NCBI RefSeq assembly: GCF_905404315.1
Contig: NC_066286.1
Coordinates: 2,983,501 to 3,047,500, forward strand
Origin: Leptidea sinapis
Taxonomy: Eukaryota; Arthropoda; Insecta; Lepidoptera; Pieridae
DNA length: 64,000 nucleotides
Direction: 5' to 3'
Below are positions 20,618 to 33,470 of this stretch, piece by piece. Made by a program: the position numbers and the translations under genes. Positions within the stretch are counted from its first letter, which is position 1; each line of letters starts with the position of its first letter. The notes below the pieces were generated by a model, which was given only the letters and a program-made list of their open reading frames with translations, was not told the DNA's origin and searched no databases.

Positions 20618-23600
20618 CTGAAAATAGTTTTTATTTACTTTAGATTTTTATATATAATATGGCTATACTGAATCAGAAATATGTTATGTGGGTTCATTAA
20701 AAGAGGGGTTTCCTCGTTAGAGCCATGCCATGCGATATTTTTGCGTATACCAGTGGGAGGTTTCTTTGCACAGGATGCCGGCTAGATTATCGGCGCCTAA
20801 TTAAGCGGTAAGCATTATTGTTGGTGTTTCGGTATGAAGGGCGCCGTAGCTAGTGAAATTACTGGGAAAATGGGACATAACATCTTATGTCACAAGGTAA
20901 CGAGCGCAATTGTATTGCCGCTCAGAATTTTTGGGTATTTCAAAAGTCTCGAGCGGCACTGCATTGCAATAGGCGTCGTACCTCGTCCCTTATTTTCATT
21001 GAAAAAAAAAACAATATGTCGTATGGGAACTGTGGAAAGATGAGGATTTCTTTATGAGGACCTAATATAAATGCATCGGAACTGAACCAGATTGTAAGAA
21101 TCGGGAAAGATTATTAAATTCAGTTTCCAGATTCGACCCAAATGAGTATAAAATAAAAGCCTTTGATTGGAAATCACAGCACTCCGCATCCTTTACCCAG
21201 AGTCATGAATAGAATATATATATACATATATTTATTTATCACAAAGACTTGCTAACGTTATGAATCTGGTAAAGGGGCCTTGACACGAAAAAAGAACTGA
21301 TTAAAAAAAGGCCAGCTCATCTTTTAAATCATAAAATAATAAAATTCCTCAGGTTATTTAATATACTCTGTATCAATTTAGGAGGCCTGCACTGAACCAG
21401 TCAAAAACAATGCATCATTATCTTCTGTATAATTTGCTATAGTAGTATACCATCTTTGTCAAGAGTTTTAATACATATCTTAAGTTTGTGCTCAATGAGT
21501 CCTAATATATTGTCTGTTATTTTATTGTACAATTGAATACCAAGATATATGAAGGAGCCCTTAACTCTAGCTAACCCGTAAGCTACATGGCACACACAGT
21601 TTACTCTTTCTTGGTGAATTGAAATTCAAAATATATTTTATCTTGAATTCAGTAAAGTTTTTCGAACATACATTATAAATATTTATTTATAACTAGCTGA
21701 CCCGACAGACGTTGTTCTGTATATAACAAATAAAATAATGTTTTTTATGAATTCGTCAATAATATATCATTACATCTAGAATTACTTCGTAAAATATGCA
21801 CCCTGCTGACGAAATGAAATTGTTTAGCAGGACAACTGTCAAACCGTGCGTCAATAAATTCTCTCGTAGAAATTATGTATGGACACATCAAAGGAAAAAC
21901 AAAATCGTTGTTTTTATTTAATTTAGCAGCATTTTCCTATTTATTCACCTTTTAAACCTTCTCTGGACTTCCACGAATAATTCAAGACCTAAGTTTGCCA
22001 AATCGGTCCAGCCGTTCTCGAGTTTTAGCGAGGCTAACGAACAGCAATTAATTTTTATATATATACATATGTATTGGGAGGGAAGTGTTAAGATGTTTAT
22101 GAACTTGAATTTTTCCCGAAGCGAGTCTCTTGGGTGCATATTATAAATTGCTCAAATAGCTCCCTATTGGGGCACAAAAATATTAAGAGCATCGGCAGCA
22201 TTTCCCAACAATAACAAACCGTACTTAAGGTTATCATCACCTAGTGCTATGGAAGTTCGCGAAATAGACCACAAGAGCTGTGTTCACATCAGTCAACTGT
22301 GTGGATATTTTTAACGGCAAAAGATGCAAAACTCAATCTGCTTTCTAAGTTGCTGATATGTGGGCCCTACTGTAGTTTACTATCTATGGTAATGCCCAGA
22401 AAAACAGTCGAGTATACAAATTCCAGAGTTTAGGTATAAAACGTTGCACACTTGGTAGTTGAAATCTAATACAATTGGTTTTTTACTATTTAATAATAGA
22501 TATGTTATGATTTGTGAACCAATTTAGTACCTTTAACATAGTAGGAATCATTTAGCATTTTCCTATCCATCGTATTGTCTTTTCGTTTCGTTTTGACCAC
22601 AAAAAAAATACTAATACTATTTTATTATATTACTAATACTATTTTATTATATTAAACGTAAAGGTTTGCATAAGAGGTGTAAAATTAAATTTTTAGTTAT
22701 TTATTACTTTTCAGTTTTTGAAGTCGGTTTTTTTAAACGTAGTTTTTTTTATTTTTTACGTTTTAGTGTCAATTAATAATAATATATAATCCACCTGAAT
22801 GAAAATTCCAAAAAAGCCGTACACAGAAAACAATTATGTTATCCAGGTAGACAAAAATTTTCATATAAATGTTCAGAAAGTGGAAACTACTGGGCCAAAC
22901 TATGTAATTTTTTATGGGACCAAATGGCATCTATTTCGCATCGAACAAAGAATTACGTAAATCAGATGATAAATCTCAGAGTAATCGATTTACATACAAA
23001 TTTATAAACAAAATACCGATGGAATTGATAACCTCCTCCTTTTTGAAGTCGGTTAAAAAGTGAAGAGTCATTAGCGAATAAAACGATAGCAGTGAGTTTC
23101 TCTACCATAAATGGAAGACCGTTAACACAGACCAAGTATTCTTCTTAAAACGATGATAATATAGTAGTACTTAACGATAAAGCACTCGCCATAGCATTTG
23201 ACACAAAGACACTACCGGGTATCGGACTAAAAAAAATCTCTAATCCTGAAGACCCTGATAAGAAAAATGGGACAGACTGTAGAAATTAGTAAATTGACAT
23301 CAATCATTGACCAGTGTGCAAAGTTTCAAATTAATCCGACGTTTTGAAGGCGGCGAAAATAGTGTTCATAGATTCCGTTACATACAAACTGTTGAATGAA
23401 TTGTTTTTTTTTATATTAACTGGCTCCGTCGACTGAATGTCGACGATTCGGCCAACGTCAAGGTGGAGAGATTTTTTATTTTAATTTAGTGGATTGAAGT
23501 ATATAAAGAGCTGATTTAAAAGGAAATGATCGGTTGATATAGCCGTGGTTTTTTTGTAAACTGAAGAATAGGCAACAAGAGTTCGTACGGTTAGTAATAA

Positions 23601-26600
23601 ACACCCATAATATTAACTACCTTGTTAGTATCTAATCTAAGTTTAAGGGAGAAATGTGTGAATGTAAGTGGTATGTGTATGTATGAATATGTGCCTAATA
23701 GAAGCGTATAAAGTATGGAGGATAGAAATTACAATTTAATATTATTGCGGGAAATAAATTTGGAAAGAATCTTTATGACAGGGGAATGGCATAAAGTAAG
23801 AAGAAAAGGGATGTTGATGGAGCGAGGGATATCCTTCGGTAGAAGGTCATATAAATGAATTGACAATTTAGGGCAATAGAAAAAAATATGTTCTAGAGTA
23901 CCTTCCACAAGGCCACATTCACATATAGAATGGTCCCTTAGAATGGATGGATTGAAATAAAGAACACGTCACCCTGTCACCCAGCTGTCAAAACTCAAGT
24001 GTCACTACGCTAGACTCGGTCATTATTTTCCCGCTAAAATCCCGCTCTGTCAGTCTCTGTAGTAATTAAAGAAAAGAAGTATTGAGGCACTTCAAGTATT
24101 TTATTTGTTTAATCCTTCACAAACAGACATGCATACCAAGCTAATAAAACTATACGGACTGTTTAAGTTATTATATTGTCATCGGTCATTGATAAGTGTG
24201 CAAAGTTTCAATGCAATCCAACATTTTAAAATGGGTGAAAATCATTTCAACATACGTATGAAGCTATTGAAAGCGTGTTAAAAATCATATTTTTTATTTG
24301 CAGCCACTTTGGAATTCGTTATCTTAATTTTTACTGTTCTTATACCGGCAATATTAATACACAGACAGAAGAACGGTGCGAAAAGCGAACAAACGTAAAG
24401 AAGTAACATAATATTGTAATTAAACATACCAGTGATAGCAACATCTGTATGCGGTCGACCTTTACTTGACTCAGAGGCAAATCTTTCATCGACGAACTTT
24501 GTCCACTCCGTGTCTAACTTACTCCACTGCCCCGGCTTAAGCCTTGACTTCTCTATAAATTTACTCTTTCCAACTTTAATCTTCTTCAGTCTGAAATAAT
24601 CAAATAGTAGAAAATAATTACTTTTAAAACTGTAACAGTACAACAAATCGTAAATTTACAATGATTTAAAAAAAATTACGTTTCGCATTATATATTAATT
24701 AAGTAATATGTAGGCCATTGATCTTGAATCTGCATATTATGTCAATCTTCATTTCTAAATCCATATAGTTATATCAATATACATCATCATGCGTTTAAAA
24801 AACATAAGCATTTACGATCCGGAAACAATAAAACATAACGAAGAAAAATGCTTTTAGTAATGCTTTTCTAACTTATGTACTTGTACACTTGTGTAATGTT
24901 TTACAAATTCTGATCCTGGAATGTTGGTGTCACCAGAGCGCCTCACAAATACCAGCTTCGACTGTATTACCTAGTGACCTTTTGTGAGGAGAAATAAACA
25001 GTGGTATTACAATTATTATACAGTAGGTAGATGGATTCAAAAAAAGATATATTATATAATGCGAAAAGGAGGTTATGGATTGAAATATCAAAGTGGCAAC
25101 ACAATTTAGGATTGCTCTGAATGAAGCAGCCGGTGATACAAATAATTTATAACGTTAATTTCACTAAAAACTCACCTGCAAGCATGATACACTGCCATAC
25201 AGACATACTGTGGTAGAGAAAGCTCCACTTCCTGAAATGATATTTAATACTTAGGTATTAGTAGTACATGGTATATGTAATTTAAGATTGTTTGATCACT
25301 AAAAGGGCAAATGATAAAAAATCCTACGTTTAAAAAAACAAACTTCAAAATCTCAAAAGTATAAAAAACGATTGTGTGATGAAACCACGGTAAAAGTGAA
25401 ACTTTTTTTCACATTATACTGACAAAATAGTGTGGATCACTGGCACAAATGAGTAAGCAACGGTCAGCTGCTGCAAACTATAGGCGCCGCCCGACCGTCA
25501 CGCGGCATGCAACACACAAACGAAAAAGTTTGAGACGATGTAATAAAAGTTTCACTTTAATAACTTAATAGAGATTTAATTTAATGCACCTCCTATGCAA
25601 ATCTTATACCTTTAATTTTAATAAAATATTATTATTTGTATGAACTATCTATTGATAAGGTTTAAGTCGGTTCTTGCCCGCTTGGGTTGAATGGTTCTAG
25701 ACGAAGCTATCCCGCTCAAAGTCAGTGTAGGTACCTGCTATTACATTTGGCTTGGCAGCGACTTCAAACCTATCAATCAATAGTATTTTATTAAAATTAA
25801 AGGTATAAGATTTGCAAAAGAGGTGTATGAAATCAAATCTCTATTAAGTTATTTGATACTTTTGAGTTTTTGAAGTCGGTTTTTTTAAACGTAGTTTTTT
25901 TTACTTCTTAGTATCATCAATCAGGTAAACTATAAGAGTTCGTTCCTTTTTATTGTCATATATTAAATAGTAATTGTTTATGTAGCTATGGGTAGGCCGA
26001 CAAAGATTCCGCGTGCCTTAAACAATATACTTCACGTTCTTGTGAGACACTATAATATCGTGAAGAACGTTTGTAGCTATGAATGACAGGTAGCCTAAGA
26101 CCCACTTATCGGCAAACGGGTTAATAATGTACACAAACTATAAGAACCTCATCCACGTAAACAAAAACATTCATAAAATGAAAACTGCTTGGCCAAACTA
26201 TTACAAAATTTTATGGGACCAAATGGCAAACATTCCGCATCAAACTAAAGAAGAATCACGAAAATCGGATCTTAAATCTCAGCGTAATCGGTGTACATAC
26301 ATAAAAAAAAATCCAATCGAATTGAGAACCTCCTCCCTTTCGAATTCAGTTAAAAATATACAGAAAATGTGAATCCGGACCAAGAGGACCAATAACGAGA
26401 AAATTGTTAACATTAATGAACACATTTAAATGTGAAAAAAACACACTTCCAAAAAGTATCCGACGAAAATAGCCAATGCACAAAATTTCAAAATAGCTTT
26501 ATAAACAACAACGAAGTATTTACAATGTTATTCATAAATCCTCGTGTGGGTTCTGCCGATCTAGAGATATACCACAACAATCTTCAAAATTTTGGAAAAG

Positions 26601-29600
26601 TTAATTTTTAAAACTTTTATAAAATATTATATTTCATACACGGCCTCATTTTCTCTAGATCTCGCTGGAACGTGAAGACCCCTCCGGTACCCCTTTCATC
26701 CCCTCACGCTCGTCCTGTTGCCTCAGTACGGTTCGCAGTTTCATTACCGTTACATGTTGTGATATTTTCGTGCTATCACTGCTTTGATTATGAAGTTTGC
26801 ACTATTACTATTGAGTTTTGCTGTTCATATATATAATAATTTATATGTAATACAGTTCGTGATACAGTTTTTACTAGTACGGAACGACAGGGTTAATCAG
26901 TTTAATGACAGCCACTAAGTTACCTATACTAATGAAAGTTAACTTTGAATAATAATTAGTTATATTGTATTTAGTTAATTGTATAGATTAAGAAGCTGTA
27001 TAATGGTTGTTTTCATATTTTAATAAAGATATATATATTTAATACAAAAATAAATACTTTTTGTACTTATCCGGATTATTTGATTGATTTGTCATCATTA
27101 TAATTTATGATTAATTATTTATATTATTATTTTAATAATAAATCACCTTTACATCTATCAGTATTACAGAAAAAATAAATTGCAGTTTATTTATTGATAA
27201 TAACATCCTAGTGATGTTTGTTATGCACATTGTAACAAAGCGATGATGTGAAATCATCAACATCAAGTCCAGAGATAATGTGACCTATCTAACTACCTGT
27301 TAAAAATAAACTATATACGGGTAGAATAATATTTTTTAATAATTCTATAAAATTATAATAATTTATAATAATTCTGTTACTGTCAAGTACAAAACTAATT
27401 TGGTTTGCATACTTACGATGTAACTATCCTACATTTGCAGATTGTTAAACACATGTGAGGTGATATCAACAAGATAAGGGTGAACACCTCGGATGTAATG
27501 AAATTAATTTGCTTGAATTAGTTACGGTGTTGTGGGGCACTTTACTCCCTTCCCTAAAATATGGTGAGAATCGCAAATGCTGATCCTGTCATTGGACACC
27601 TACTGTTCTTTTGTTGATACTAATTACTTTAATAATTTGTCATACTCATTCTTTGAGGTTTAATTTTATAATTTATTTATCTTATTTTTTAAAATCATTC
27701 TTTTTTTCTATGGACTAGACGGACATAGATAGCCATTTAAGTGATGGTCAGTGATCTATGCTCTATGACACTATGCTCTCATGCTACAAGCCTATGCGCT
27801 ATAGCATGCTCCCACCTTAGGCTGACAAAGCATCTCTTGACCCCTGGTTTTGCAGATAAATTCTTGTTAACTCAAAATTCTGACTAGCACAGTATTTCCA
27901 TTCATTACATGAGACAGTCCTTCTCTCTGTGCGCTTCCAAATGTTTACAGGGTGGTATTGCAATGCATGCACTACATTTTTTATCATGTATCTTTATTTT
28001 ATAGAATAGAAGAGCAAACAGTTTTTTACATTCTTTCTTGTTGCATCACTTCTTATTATGAAAATTTGTTAGAAACCAACCAATTTATTATTGAATATAT
28101 GGTTTATGTTTTAATTAATATGTGGAAGGAATTATTATTTTTGTATTCAATGAGACCAGTGTTCATCTGTTCATGGATGATATATAAGAAAAAACACTTA
28201 GATTATGTTTTTCATTACAAAAACCATATGATTACACCATACTTACCCTTTTGGAATTCTTTTGATACTCCTGTAATATAGTCTCAGCAAGAGATTTAGC
28301 TCCAGTACATTGTAATGTCAGACATAGTGTTGATAAAGTCAAATTATCATCATTAAGGCCAAGCAAATTTTCTATGACTTTACGGCTGCTACTGTAACTT
28401 CGTCCTTTCAAACCTGAATACTTGATAGCTGTTTTCTTGAAGAAAAATAAATGATAAATAAAATTTTTGTTATGACTGGATTGACTTAATTAAAACATAA
28501 ATAGATTAATGAAGCACATAAAAAAATACTGGAAGAAACTCTTGCACCATTTCTTCTCTCTCAGAGAGTTATTTCTTTTTATAGTATTATGTCCTATGGT
28601 ATATTGCTGTGGGGCAGCGCTGCCAATATTAATACAATATTTGTGCTGCAGAATAAGGCTATTCGCGCTATTTATAACCTAGGCCCTAAGGAATCATTGA
28701 GAGCAAAATTCAAAGAAATTAACATCTTGACTGTTGCTTCTCAATATATTCTTGATAATGTAATGTATGTTCATAGGCACATAAGTGAATTTGCCAGAAA
28801 CTGTCATAACCATAATGTTAACATCAGAAACAGACATAAGCTAATAATGCCTACTACTCGACTAAGTCGAGTTAATAAGTCTTTTGTTGTGCGATGTATA
28901 TGCTTTTACAACAAGATCCCAGAAAATGTTCAAAACAAAAGTATTATGTTATTCAAAAGAATTGTTAAAAATCATTTGTGTGGTAAAGGTTAGTATAACA
29001 TAAATGACTTTCTTAATGATACCACAGATTGGGAATGGAGCGACCACCCTCAGGCTATTAAATAATAAGTTTAATTGCCTGCTGAGTTTGTTGCACCCAT
29101 TCTTCTCAGGCCTGAGGCATTCATTTTGGAATGGGTGGTAGTTTTTTGACTTTCAATAAGTGATTTCACATCCTATTTTGAATAAAAATATTTGAATTTG
29201 AATTTCCAAATTAACTGTTGCTACTAATGAACATCTTTTAAATTTTAAGAAAAAGGAAGAATTGAGAAAGTATTTCTTCCAAGTGTAGGCATATGTTCAC
29301 AATTATGATTATTTAAATGTTAGAATTAATATCCTCACTATTAATCTAGCTAAGTTTTGTTAATCTAAATGAAGGTTGCAAAACCCATTCTCCACCCAAT
29401 GATGCTTCTGGACGAAGTGCCATACCTTAGATAAACTCAATTAATTAAAATTGCAAAAACAGGAGCAGGAGGAGAGAATGTGGGTTTACATTATTTAACA
29501 TTAGATGAAGGGATAATCTATCTATTCTAATTTGTATATTGTGTTGTCACAATGTTTTTTGGAAAACAGTTAGATGGATTCATCAACACATCCTTAACCA

Positions 29601-30698
29601 CCAATTTGAAGTTATTACATGGGCATCTCTGAAAATGAATCATTCAGGTTCCTTTCAGTATTCTGAAATATTCACTCATGACTTGTGCTCTACCCTGAAA
29701 CCCAAGATGTATGAGAGTTGGTCAAACATTCGGCAAGTTTCCAAAACTTTTAAAGGCAAATTTTATGGAGAACTCCAACCAGAAATTCCTCAAAAACCTT
29801 GGTTCTCAAAATGTAGGATTCATAATAAAACAATAATCTCAACTATATGCCGCTTACGTTTAAACCATGCCTGCACTCTAGTTTTTCTAGCTTAACTTAG
29901 AATTAGGGATCATTCTCTATGTGATTGTGGCCTTGATGAGGGAAACATGGATCATTTATTCTTTAGTTGTCCCTTAATGCAATCTTCTCTGCACAATTAT
30001 ATACCCGCTGAAGTCCCCCGTCCAACCTCCGTTAAATGTCTCCTCTCCCTAGTTTACACTCCTTTTGTAAATATCTTGTGTAAATATATTAAAATAAATA
30101 AGATTAAGTTGTAAATATTATTTAGTACTTATATTAATTAATTATTTAAGTATTTCTATTTGTGTATGTCGTTTATAGTCTTACAAGCATGTTTATTATT
30201 TGTTTCAGATATTATTAGAAAATTAAACTTTATGTAATCTGAACACCGATTATTACCGTTAAACTTAGAAGACACATACTCAAAGCTTGGTAGTCTAATC
30301 TAACGTGATTCTGGCAAATCTGTGGTATATCTTCCACAGAAGCCACAGTAGGAAGAATAGAATAGAATCTTACTTGATCCAAATCAGTGCTAAAGGTAGA
30401 AGCAGCTAAGTCGAGGCAGATAACTACTTTGCTGGTATCATTTAAATTATTCCCAGCTGTTGATCTGGCTTCTAAAAGTCGCTCAAATTCCTCTGCTTTC
30501 CTAAAAGTGTTTTATTAATATTTGTAATTAGTAATGAATTTTTTTTATCCGACCCATATCAGATATTTTATTACCATCCAATATGATGGTATTGTTAAAA
30601 CAACTTATTTTAAATTAACCATTTTACCTAAGCACCTTCTCTTCTTCTCCAAGTCCTAATTTGGTCGCAATTAATCTAAGGCCACTTGATTTTGCCAT
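20304..30698 (-). CDS. Orc6: Origin recognition complex subunit 6, complete six-exon gene
   Basis: Smallest subunit of the origin recognition complex; helps load MCM helicase on origins and, in flies, also acts in cytokinesis. Exons in order of translation: 30698-30628, 30500-30374, 28435-28247, 25231-25176, 24590-24430, 20617-20304; all GT-AG, 918 nt, 305 residues (fly and human about 255). Residues 1-200 match the two TFIIB-like cyclin folds: VVICLDLAAS, then AIKYSGLKGRSYSSSRKVIE, then the second fold with YVCMAVYHACRLKKIKVGKS and LKPGQWSKLDTEW. The C-terminal helix YEDWKRRMLEKA (residues 225-236) corresponds to the fly YEIWKARMLAKA segment that binds Orc3. It differs by an extra ~50-residue tail rich in S/T-P-x-K/R motifs. 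Family assignment is from remembered fly sequence and is clear in several blocks. Confidence 0.94.
20750..21012 (+). repeat. SINE family 1, in Orc6 intron 5
   Basis: Full-length-looking copy: head 'cagtgggaggtttctttgca' and 'caggatgccggctagattat', core 'gggcgccgtagctagtgaaa', end 'cgtcccttattttcattgaa' followed by poly(A). Confidence 0.78.
21690..22070 (-). mobile_element. Non-autonomous Helitron-like element, minus strand
   Basis: Begins (plus strand) 'actagctgacccgacagacg', the inverse of a Helitron-like 3' end ...CAGCTAGT, and ends in the AT-rich 5' terminus near 22060. About 21692-21900 matches, inverted, 48770-48918; about 21890-22060 matches 41225-41405. Confidence 0.65.
22071..22210 (-). 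repeat. LINE fragment (family of 28589-29200), minus strand
   Basis: The minus strand reads MHPRDSLREKFKFINILTLP then SQY, matching LGPKESLRAKFKEINILTVA then SQY of the plus-strand copy at 28679-28746. Confidence 0.6.
22640..23062. repeat. Dispersed repeat, copy related to 25765-26360
   Basis: Shares in order 'gaggtgtaaaattaaattt'-type sequence, 'tttttgaagtcggttttttt', 'ttttatgggaccaaatggca' and 'gataacctcctcctttttga' with 25830-26350. No coding capacity; the mobile-element class is unknown. Confidence 0.6.
23780..23965 (-). repeat. LINE fragment with C-terminal cysteine motif, minus strand
   Basis: The minus strand reads DHSICECGLVEGTLEHIFFY then CPKL, the CxCG...GTxEHxFFxC motif at the C-terminus of RNase-H-type LINEs; compare DHSLCDCGLDEGNMDHLFFS at 29910-29970. 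Confidence 0.65.
24430..24590 (-). CDS. Orc6: Orc6 exon 5
   Basis: 161 bp from acceptor 'attatttcag' to donor GTATGT. Encodes LKKIKVGKSKFIEKSRLKPG, then QWSKLDTEWTKFVDERFASE, SSKGRPHTDVAIT. It aligns with the fly LKKKVSKSKLMPFSNLRPSQF block. Confidence 0.9.
25176..25231 (-). CDS. Orc6: Orc6 exon 4
   Basis: A 56-bp exon from acceptor 'tcatttcag' to donor GTGAGT. Encodes EVELSLPQYVCMAVYHACR; the AV..AC.. motif opens the second cyclin-like fold. Confidence 0.88.
25553..26360. repeat. Dispersed repeat with a long internal inverted duplication
   Basis: 25560-25667 and 25765-25862 are inverted copies of one ~105-bp segment (shared 'atacctttaattttaataaa' and inverse) around a ~100-bp spacer. The rest (25870-26360) is paralogous to 22700-23062. 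It lies in Orc6 intron 3. The left edge carries 'gatgtaataaaagtttcac' as in the SINE copies at 19968 and 56140. Confidence 0.6.
26400..28246 (-). other. Orc6: Part of Orc6 intron 3 with no recognised element
   Basis: AT-rich. A 42-codon open frame at 26790-26918 (plus) begins with a hydrophobic MKFALLLLSFAVHIYNNL but lacks further support. Confidence 0.4.
28247..28435 (-). CDS. Orc6: Orc6 exon 3
   Basis: 189 bp, phase 0 at both ends, between 'tttttcttcaag' and GTAAGT. Reads KTAIKYSGLKGRSYSSSRKV and on to LLGLNDDNLTLSTLCLTLQC; aligns with the fly ALKLSGLRKSQYLNNKRMFEKLLDL region. Confidence 0.9.
28530..29210 (+). pseudogene. LINE remnant: reverse-transcriptase C-terminal region
   Basis: 5'-truncated non-LTR retrotransposon tail. 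The frame 28589-28993 reads SYGILLWGSAANINTIFVLQ, then NKAIRAIYNLG, the maturase-like 'thumb' region found after the RT in Jockey/CR1 elements (YG...WG......I...QN..IR.I). It goes on through FYNKIPENVQ and LFKRIVKNHLCGKG to a 3' UTR ending near 29205 ('tttgaatttgaa'). The frame is open but lacks the catalytic RT. Related copies: 22071, 32930, 39964, 50395. It sits antisense to Orc6 in intron 2. Confidence 0.75.
29539..30112 (+). pseudogene. LINE remnant with C-terminal cysteine motif
   Basis: Open to 29895, reading KTFKGKFYGELQPEIPQKPW and TIISTICRLRLNHACT, then DHSLCDCGLDEGNMDHLFFS after a stop. It matches the same block of the element at 3200-3480 (KWYGNIQANVPVAPWY...INRLRFGHS). It is 5'-truncated and interrupted, in Orc6 intron 2, antisense. 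Confidence 0.65.
30374..30500 (-). CDS. Orc6: Orc6 exon 2
   Basis: Acceptor 'cacttttag', donor GTAAG. Encodes RKAEEFERLLEARSTAGNNL, then NDTSKVVICLDLAASTFSTD and LDQ: the core of the first cyclin-like fold (fly counterpart VRLLELRS...IVLCADLAS). Confidence 0.9.
30628..30698 (-). CDS. Orc6: Orc6 exon 1
   Basis: Encodes MAKSSGLRLIATKLGLGEEE and KVL, ending two bases into an Arg codon before donor GTAAAA. The preceding bases CTGAGAAATGG give a reasonable start context. Confidence 0.88.
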
Positions 30699-30709
30699 TT
30701 CTCAGATTA

Positions 30710-32929
30710 TAAATATTATTATTATATTAAAGATTATAAATCTCATATGATAAAAATTATTGCTAATTTCTTTCAGTTCACTTTGGTTAAAATATCTTTT
30801 GTCGCCTTCAATGTTTATTTATATTTACCGTTTATTTTTGTACTTTAGTCTTTTTGTTTACACTTTACAGTAGGTACCTATCTAAATATAATATCTAGAT
30901 TCAAGTACAATATTAATTTTAGAGTTCATCAAAGAGTATAATAGTACATACACAGAACAAATCTAACGAGCAACTGTTTTCAAGTTTTACAAAAAAGGAC
31001 TCTGTGGCACGTAGTATCTCCACAGATCTCTCACTTAGTCTATGTCCACAGAGTACATAGATGCTACGTCTAAGGCAATAGTGGAATACTGTACCAGCGG
31101 AGACTTTTGACAGTCAAAACATCAACAAATTCATTAATTATTTTAATAATAATTAATTCATACACGTTAATAGGGCTGGGAGTCAGGAGTTTTTTATTAG
31201 AAGTTTCTCTCTCTTTAAGGATCTTTTCTCAAAATTTCCAAAGTAATTATCGTTTTGGAGTAATGATTTTCTCCGTAATTTGTAACAATAATTGCAATTT
31301 TTTATATGCTATTACAATTTAATTAAATTTCACATGAATGGGAAGCCTTTACGACCTTTATCAAAAATCGAAATCATCGATTTATCAATAAGCGCTCGTG
31401 GCACTTTACTTTGTGGGTATTTAATGAGACTGACTCGTAACGCTCGATCAGGTAAAGTCGATTCGAGTCGAATTAAGGTTGCTTGGTGGTCACCAATAAA
31501 TAGGTCTATTTATTTGGTTTTATTCCCACCTCGCCTTGATGAAGATTTAACTTCTGTGGTTACAAACACCATAGTTTGTATCTCTAAAAGAACACACAGA
31601 TAGACAAAAATTTCAAATTCGTAGAATTAGTGTCATTCAGTCATAGCACGTTTATTTATCAAAAAAAATGTAGTTACATTTTATTTGAACATCAGGTCAA
31701 ACCAAAATTTAATAATAGAAGAATATTTAAATCATTTATCAATATTATGTATTCAATTACAAGAAAAACCCTCGTCAGGTTTTGAAATATTTACCGAAAA
31801 TTCACTCTTATTATTACCATTTCTCTCTATATTAATTTAATTTATGTAAGAGTTCTAAAAAAAAGATATATAATACGTCGGATGGTTGTTGCATATATGA
31901 CAATATATTATTAAATAATGACATCAAAAATAATTCTAAAGGAATCAATTTAATTTCAGTTATTATTAATTAATTACTGAAGCCGCAAGAGCAAGGTCAC
32001 TGGCATAGATTTAACAGACACGATATCCGTATTATGGAGGACAATCAACGACGTATTTGGCTAAATATACCATGTAAACTTATTCCTTTGAATATATAAT
32101 TGCTCGCATACTACCTTTACTTATTTACAGTGTTTTTGAATTGATACATCTACTGCATTCGTGACTATTTTATTTAATTTTTAATTTACACAAGTAAGTC
32201 AAAACGTTTGAGTTATTTTGGTGCATCACTTTACATATATTATATATATTGTGAAATGGAAATAGCAAATATAGATTTGAAATAGTGGCAATGAGTTTCT
32301 TCTCAACTTTTCTGAAGTGGTGGTAAAATCTCTGACATTCATGAGTATCATTTTGACCTAATTGAATAAATAATTTTTGAAGTTATAGATACTTCTTCTC
32401 ACGCGTTAGGGAAAAATGCACGCGCACCGTCACGCAAATTCAACACCCTGATGTTATTAGATGGTGAACTAGACTATTTGTATAATAATATTATAACAAT
32501 AATAATATCATAACCACATAATATTTTTTTTGAATAACAAAAAGATACTACATTTTGTTTTTACAATTGTTTAATATTATTTTATTATGAATAGTAATAA
32601 TAATAAAATATTTTATTTGCAGCTAAAAAACACACAAAAAATAAAACAATTCTTAAATTAAATTAAATTTGAAATTAAACAATAAAACACTCCATACTTA
32701 TTAAAAGACTAGGAACGTTAGCCGCATATAAGCTCAAGCTCGGCATATGCTGGCACACATATTATGCATGCTCAGCGCCAATCTTCCGCTTCCGCCGAAT
32801 AGTATCGAAGCTGTTTATTAACTTTAATAGTGTTCTAGATTTAATTTGAATGAATGTGAATAATAAAGATATTTGGTTCATAGCATGTTCATAGCATAAT
32901 AGGATGAGATATCAGTTATTGAAAGTCAA
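30710..32929. other. Intergenic DNA upstream of Orc6
   Basis: No gene recognised. A 103-codon frame at 31292-31603 has no family features I know. At about 31885-31960 there is a short match to the 3' tail of the LINE at 45400-45945 ('atgacatcaaaaataattct', 'aaaggaatcaattt'). Confidence 0.4.
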
Positions 32930-33470
32930 TAAATACCACCCAATAAGTTCGAATAAGTATGCCTCAGAATTGAGGACTTCTTTTTTTATAAAATTATGGT
33001 CACAATGTAAAATCGGACAATAAAATTTATTATATAGCCTGAGGGTGGTCGCCCCATTCACAATGTATGTGGCATCATTAAGAAATTCATAAATATTTTA
33101 GGAACCTTTACCACACAAACGCTTTTTAACAATTCTTTTGAATATAAGAACATTGCCCCACAAAAAACTTATTAACTCGACTTAGCCGAGTAGTAGGCAT
33201 TATAAGTTTTTGTTTGTTCCTGGTGTTAACATTATGGTTACGACAGTTTCTAGTGAGTTATGTGTGTACATGGGCACATAAGTGAATTATCTGTCCATGT
33301 ACACACATAAAAATATCAAGAATATTATATTGAGGCAACAGTCAAGATTTTGTTTCTTTAAATTTTGCTCTGAATGATTTTTCAGGACCCAGGTTATTAA
33401 TAGCGCGAATAGCCCTCTTCTGCAGCAGCAAGATGGTAGTCATATCGGCATATTGTTAAAGAAAAAGTAC
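32930..33470 (-). repeat. LINE remnant (family of 28530-29210), minus strand
   Basis: Antisense of the same 3' region: 'gtggtcgccccattcacaat', 'aacaattcttttgaata', 'cgacttagccgagtagtagg' and 'cattatggttacgacagttt' mirror 28810-29040. A 14-bp perfect inverted repeat at 33260-33308 is absent from the sister copy. Confidence 0.65.

Noticed and set aside
31292..31603. 103-codon open frame as a gene
   Set aside because: No recognisable domain, no splice or promoter context, and composition like the surrounding intergenic DNA.
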